NCBI GenBank assembly: GCA_949346185.1
Contig: CASGVX010000106.1
Location: forward strand, 1-7,336
Reading direction: 5' to 3'
DNA: 7,336 nucleotides
DNA from: an uncultured Lachnospiraceae bacterium
GTDB lineage: Bacteria > Bacillota > Clostridia > Lachnospirales > Lachnospiraceae
In this document: positions 5,156 through 7,336 of the stretch, in pieces
How positions within the stretch are numbered: position 1 is the stretch's first letter
Layout: each line of letters starts with the position of its first letter
Made by a program: the position numbers and the translations under genes
The notes under the pieces: model-generated
What the model was told of the DNA's origin: nothing
Seen by the model: the letters and a program-made list of their open reading frames with translations, nothing else
Databases searched by the model: none

Positions 5156-6205
5156 ATGCTGGATTCCTATAAATGCTCCAATTGCGGAGGCTATATGACA
5201 TTTGATGCTTCACTGGGAAAATTGCGTTGCCTGAGTTGCAAGCAGGAGGAAGTGGTGGAAGACTATGAGGCTGAGTTTGAGAGTTATGCCTGTCAGGATG
5301 AGAGCAATGTCTATCATGACGGCGAAGCCAGGCAGTATCTGTGCAGGCAGTGTGGTTCTGCCGTTGTCACTGACAATCGTTCTGCTGTATCAGATTGCCC
5401 ATTTTGCGGCAATCAGATGACGCTGGGGGAACGGCTGTCGGGGGAGGACGCGCCTGCTCAGGTCGTTCCTTTTAGAATATCGGAGAAGGAGGCGGCAAAG
5501 GCATTCAGGAAATGGCGGAGGAAATTGCCCTTCTCGCCCCATGATTTTCCGAAAGGGCAGGAAGTGGGGAAGGTGACAGGGATTTATTTCCCAGTGATGT
5601 GTTATGATTTGCGGGCACAGGGAGAGGTTATGGTGGATGCTCTGCGCCGGAAGAAGCTAGTCACGCCGGAGGATGAGCGGGAGGAGATTTCCCACTATGA
5701 TTTGTATCGCAAAAATGATTTGTCCTTTCGGGAGGTGCTCGTAAGCAATTCGGGCAATGTGAGCGATTGTCTGTTAGAAAAAATGTGTCCTTATGATTTC
5801 GAGCAATCCCAATCCTTTTCTTCCGTTCATTTGAGCAGATGCTTCTCAGAGAAAAATGTGAAATCGCCGGAGGAGGTTTTTCTGTCGGCGCAAAAGAAAG
5901 CGGAAAAGTACGTGGAAGAATATCTTTTGCATTCCATTGATGGATACGAGGAGGCGGCTATTGATGAAAAGAAATATGAGATTGGAAAGAGTGCTGCCAA
6001 GTATGTTCTGCTTCCAGTCTGGCTGGTGATGCACCATGGCCGGGATGAGGAATATATTTTTGCCATGAATGGGCAGACGGGAAAAATAGCTTCTGATCCG
6101 CCCGTGTCTTGGATTAAGGTTGCAACTGGCGCAGGGCTCATTTCCCTTGCTGTATTTCTGCTGTTTCGGATTATTACCCTATTGTTAGGAGGACCTTTAT
6201 TATGA
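5156..6205 (+). CDS. TFIIB-type zinc-ribbon membrane protein, YdjG-like
   Basis: The protein is 349 residues. Four CxxC pairs near the N-terminus, C7/C10, C25/C28, C63/C66 and C81/C84, make two zinc ribbons. The middle is soluble and mixed in charge, with VGKVTGIYFPVMCYDL at about 141-156. Near the C-terminus there is LLPVW (285-289) and FAMNGQTGK (302-310), both typical of this family. A single membrane span follows at about 321-345, almost at the end. The architecture and length match B. subtilis YdjG, one of the membrane proteins of the pspA-ydjGHI membrane-stress operon. This is a family and context judgement; the zinc ribbons do not by themselves imply nucleic-acid binding. The stop overlaps the TPM gene start by 4 nt (ATGA), so the two are probably co-translated. 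The true biochemical role is unknown. Confidence 0.88.
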   Translation: MLDSYKCSNCGGYMTFDASLGKLRCLSCKQEEVVEDYEAEFESYACQDESNVYHDGEARQYLCRQCGSAVVTDNRSAVSDCPFCGNQMTLGERLSGEDAPAQVVPFRISEKEAAKAFRKWRRKLPFSPHDFPKGQEVGKVTGIYFPVMCYDLRAQGEVMVDALRRKKLVTPEDEREEISHYDLYRKNDLSFREVLVSNSGNVSDCLLEKMCPYDFEQSQSFSSVHLSRCFSEKNVKSPEEVFLSAQKKAEKYVEEYLLHSIDGYEEAAIDEKKYEIGKSAAKYVLLPVWLVMHHGRDEEYIFAMNGQTGKIASDPPVSWIKVATGAGLISLAVFLLFRIITLLLGGPLL

Positions 6206-6945
6206 ATCAGATGTATTGCGCAAGTGTCTTTGGGATGGGAAGGCATGGGACTGGAAGAATGGGAAGGCGAATTATGGCTTGCGTTTTTGTAGCGGCGTGC
6301 ATGTTCTTGGCCAATGCAAAGATTGGGGCTGCTAAGACGATGATTTCTGACAGCGCCGGACTTCTCAGCAGGGAGGAAGCTTCCCGGATAGAATCTGATT
6401 GCGACTTGATATTGCAGCAGCATGACACCTCTGTTTTTGTCATTACCACGGACAAACTGGGCAAGTCGGATGATTATCAGGATTATTTGAAAAATCAGCT
6501 GGATAAGGCTGGTTCCGAGGAAAATCTAGTAATCTTATTCATAAGCGTCAAGGATCAGGATGGCGTATGCCAAGTGGTCTGCCACGGAAAGATCCAAGAT
6601 TTTCTCACCCGGGATCGAATGGAAAATATGTCGAATGCGGTGGAGGGAAAAGTGGAAAGTGGGAAGTATTATCAGGCGATAGACGGTTTTTGCGATGATG
6701 TGACCCGGGGGTTGGTCATTACGCCCTCTCTGGATGGCTTTATCTTCCAGTCTCTGCCGCAGCTGATACTTTCTCTGCTTTTGGGATGCGGTACGGTATT
6801 CTATTTTCTGCGTTCTGCAAAGAGGGAAAAGACTTCGGGAGACATCCATTTGCCTCAAGGCAATTTCAGGGATTTGGGTCATTTGGATCACTTTTCCCAT
6901 AAAGAAGTGAATATACTGAAGGATAAAAAATCAACGAGTGAATAG
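6202..6945 (+). CDS. TPM domain-containing membrane protein, YdjH-like
   Basis: The protein is 247 residues. A hydrophobic stretch at about 25-44 (IMACVFVAACMFLAN...IGAA) looks like a signal peptide or membrane anchor. A TPM domain follows at about 47-172, including the ISDSAGLLSREEASRIE opening (48-64) and NLVILFISVKD (108-118). TPM domains occur in the photosystem-repair protein Psb32 and in bacterial membrane proteins; weak phosphatase activity has been proposed for some. A second membrane span is at about 180-204, then a polar tail to 247. The domain should be outside the cytoplasm. AGGAGG (6187-6192) precedes the ATG by 9 nt. The 4-nt overlap with the zinc-ribbon gene, together with the family pairing, matches ydjG-ydjH of B. 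subtilis (YdjH about 254 residues). The N-terminus before the hydrophobic stretch is unusually long at 24 residues, and an internal ATG at residue 20 is possible. Confidence 0.87.
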   Translation: MNQMYCASVFGMGRHGTGRMGRRIMACVFVAACMFLANAKIGAAKTMISDSAGLLSREEASRIESDCDLILQQHDTSVFVITTDKLGKSDDYQDYLKNQLDKAGSEENLVILFISVKDQDGVCQVVCHGKIQDFLTRDRMENMSNAVEGKVESGKYYQAIDGFCDDVTRGLVITPSLDGFIFQSLPQLILSLLLGCGTVFYFLRSAKREKTSGDIHLPQGNFRDLGHLDHFSHKEVNILKDKKSTSE

Positions 6946-7234
6946 TGGAGTGGAAAAGCATTTGAAAAATAAGAAATTTATCATTGCTGTTGTATGTGGT
7001 ATGGCGTTAATTGCAGGTAGCGTTCTTGCGGTAGAGTTCCGAAATGAGAATGGGACAAGCCGGAAAATCGCACAGCATCAGAAAAATGCCAAGGAGGGCA
7101 GGGGCGAGGCCGAAAAGGATGGCGGGAAAAAGGAACAGAAAGATATGGGGAGGGCGATGAAATCGGGGAAGGGAATATTTAATTGGCTACGTGGTAGCAG
7201 TTTGTCCTGCACCGGGGTTGACGCCGGGGAGTGA
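6938..7234 (+). CDS. Small membrane-anchored or secreted protein of unknown function
   Basis: I do not recognise this family. Of the 98 residues, the first 13 are basic, 14-32 (FIIAVVCGMALIAGSVLAV) is a membrane anchor or signal peptide, and 33 to about 77 is hydrophilic and rich in K, E and G. The last 15 residues, GSSLSCTGVDAGE being the end, have a different composition. The start is uncertain. The GTG at 6938 overlaps the TPM gene by 8 nt and has no good ribosome site. A TTG at 6961 has GGAG at 6947-6950 and would give a more usual short basic start; a GTG at 6950 is also possible. It probably belongs to the same operon as the TPM gene. The reading frame may be broken near its end, as noted in the findings. 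It is not a YdjI (SPFH) protein. Confidence 0.5.
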   Translation: MNSGVEKHLKNKKFIIAVVCGMALIAGSVLAVEFRNENGTSRKIAQHQKNAKEGRGEAEKDGGKKEQKDMGRAMKSGKGIFNWLRGSSLSCTGVDAGE

Positions 7235-7260
7235 TTCGAGCCAGCATCCAGGGCAGTTAA

Positions 7261-7269
7261 GGGAGGAAG
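7261..7269 (+). promoter_or_regulatory. Strong Shine-Dalgarno site before a partial gene
   Basis: GGGAGGAAG sits just before the TTG at 7273, with 3-6 nt between depending on the register of pairing. No other gene start within reach explains it. Confidence 0.45.
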
Positions 7270-7272
7270 AAC

Positions 7273-7336
7273 TTGCATTTATCAGATGCCAGCATACGGG
7301 TGCATTTGTATAATTTCTTGAGAATGATTTTTCGGT
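7273..7336 (+). CDS. Start of an unidentified gene, cut by the window edge
   Basis: An open frame begins at the TTG at 7273 and continues uninterrupted to the end of the window. It reads MHLSDASIRVHLYNFLRMIFR if the TTG is the start; an ATG at 7324 is also in frame. An in-frame TAA at 7258-7260 blocks any start further upstream. The good ribosome site at 7261 favours a real gene. Too little is visible to name a family. Confidence 0.4.
   Translation, partial: MHLSDASIRVHLYNFLRMIFR

Noticed and set aside
5827..6423. Minus-strand open frame of 198 codons opposite the zinc-ribbon and TPM genes
   Set aside because: It spans the junction of two clearly coding genes on the other strand, has a serine/proline-rich shadow composition and matches no family.
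1..7336. CRISPR arrays, tRNA or rRNA genes, phage or defence genes
   Set aside because: No regularly spaced direct repeats, no tRNA cloverleaf or rRNA signature, and no integrase, nuclease or toxin-like protein were seen.

Overview
The window looks like chromosomal core DNA of a spore-forming Firmicute, most likely a Lachnospiraceae-type Clostridium. The evidence is the sporulation genes yabP and yabQ, strong AGGAGG ribosome sites, consensus sigma-A promoters, gene products typical of gut Clostridia, and two palindromic intergenic repeats. All convincing genes are on the + strand; I found none on the - strand.

Layout. Bases 1-163 are a large imperfect palindrome (a MITE-like or hairpin repeat), followed by a short leader. 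A long gene (279-2237) encodes a DUF255/YyaL-type protein with a thioredoxin-like N-terminus and an (alpha/alpha)6-barrel-like C-terminus. It ends at a hairpin terminator whose loop begins with the -10 box of the next promoter. That promoter drives a small orphan histidine-phosphotransfer (Hpt) protein (2359-2721). A separate consensus promoter drives an HU DNA-binding protein (2839-3111), which is closed by a strong intrinsic terminator.

Next comes a sporulation and division block, rqcP - yabP - yabQ - divIC (3281-4974). Its order matches the yabO(rqcP)-yabP-yabQ-divIC block of Bacillus subtilis. RqcP is a ribosome quality-control RNA-binding protein, YabP and YabQ are spore-envelope/cortex proteins, and DivIC is a septal membrane protein. 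A second, roughly 90-bp palindromic element lies between rqcP and yabP. yabP and yabQ overlap by 4 nt. divIC seems to have its own promoter and ends in a long AT-rich hairpin that covers its stop codon.

From about 5063 a new transcription unit begins. It holds a zinc-ribbon membrane protein and a TPM-domain membrane protein overlapping by 4 nt, which together resemble the YdjG-YdjH pair of the B. subtilis pspA-ydjGHI membrane-stress operon. A small membrane-anchored protein of unknown function follows, and then the start of a further reading frame that runs off the window.

Most of the window is ordinary conserved gene content. The points worth a second look are the promoter nested in a terminator, the two palindromic repeats and a lone 14-bp copy of one repeat end, the YdjGH-like pair without visible pspA or ydjI, and the unresolved reading frames at the right edge.
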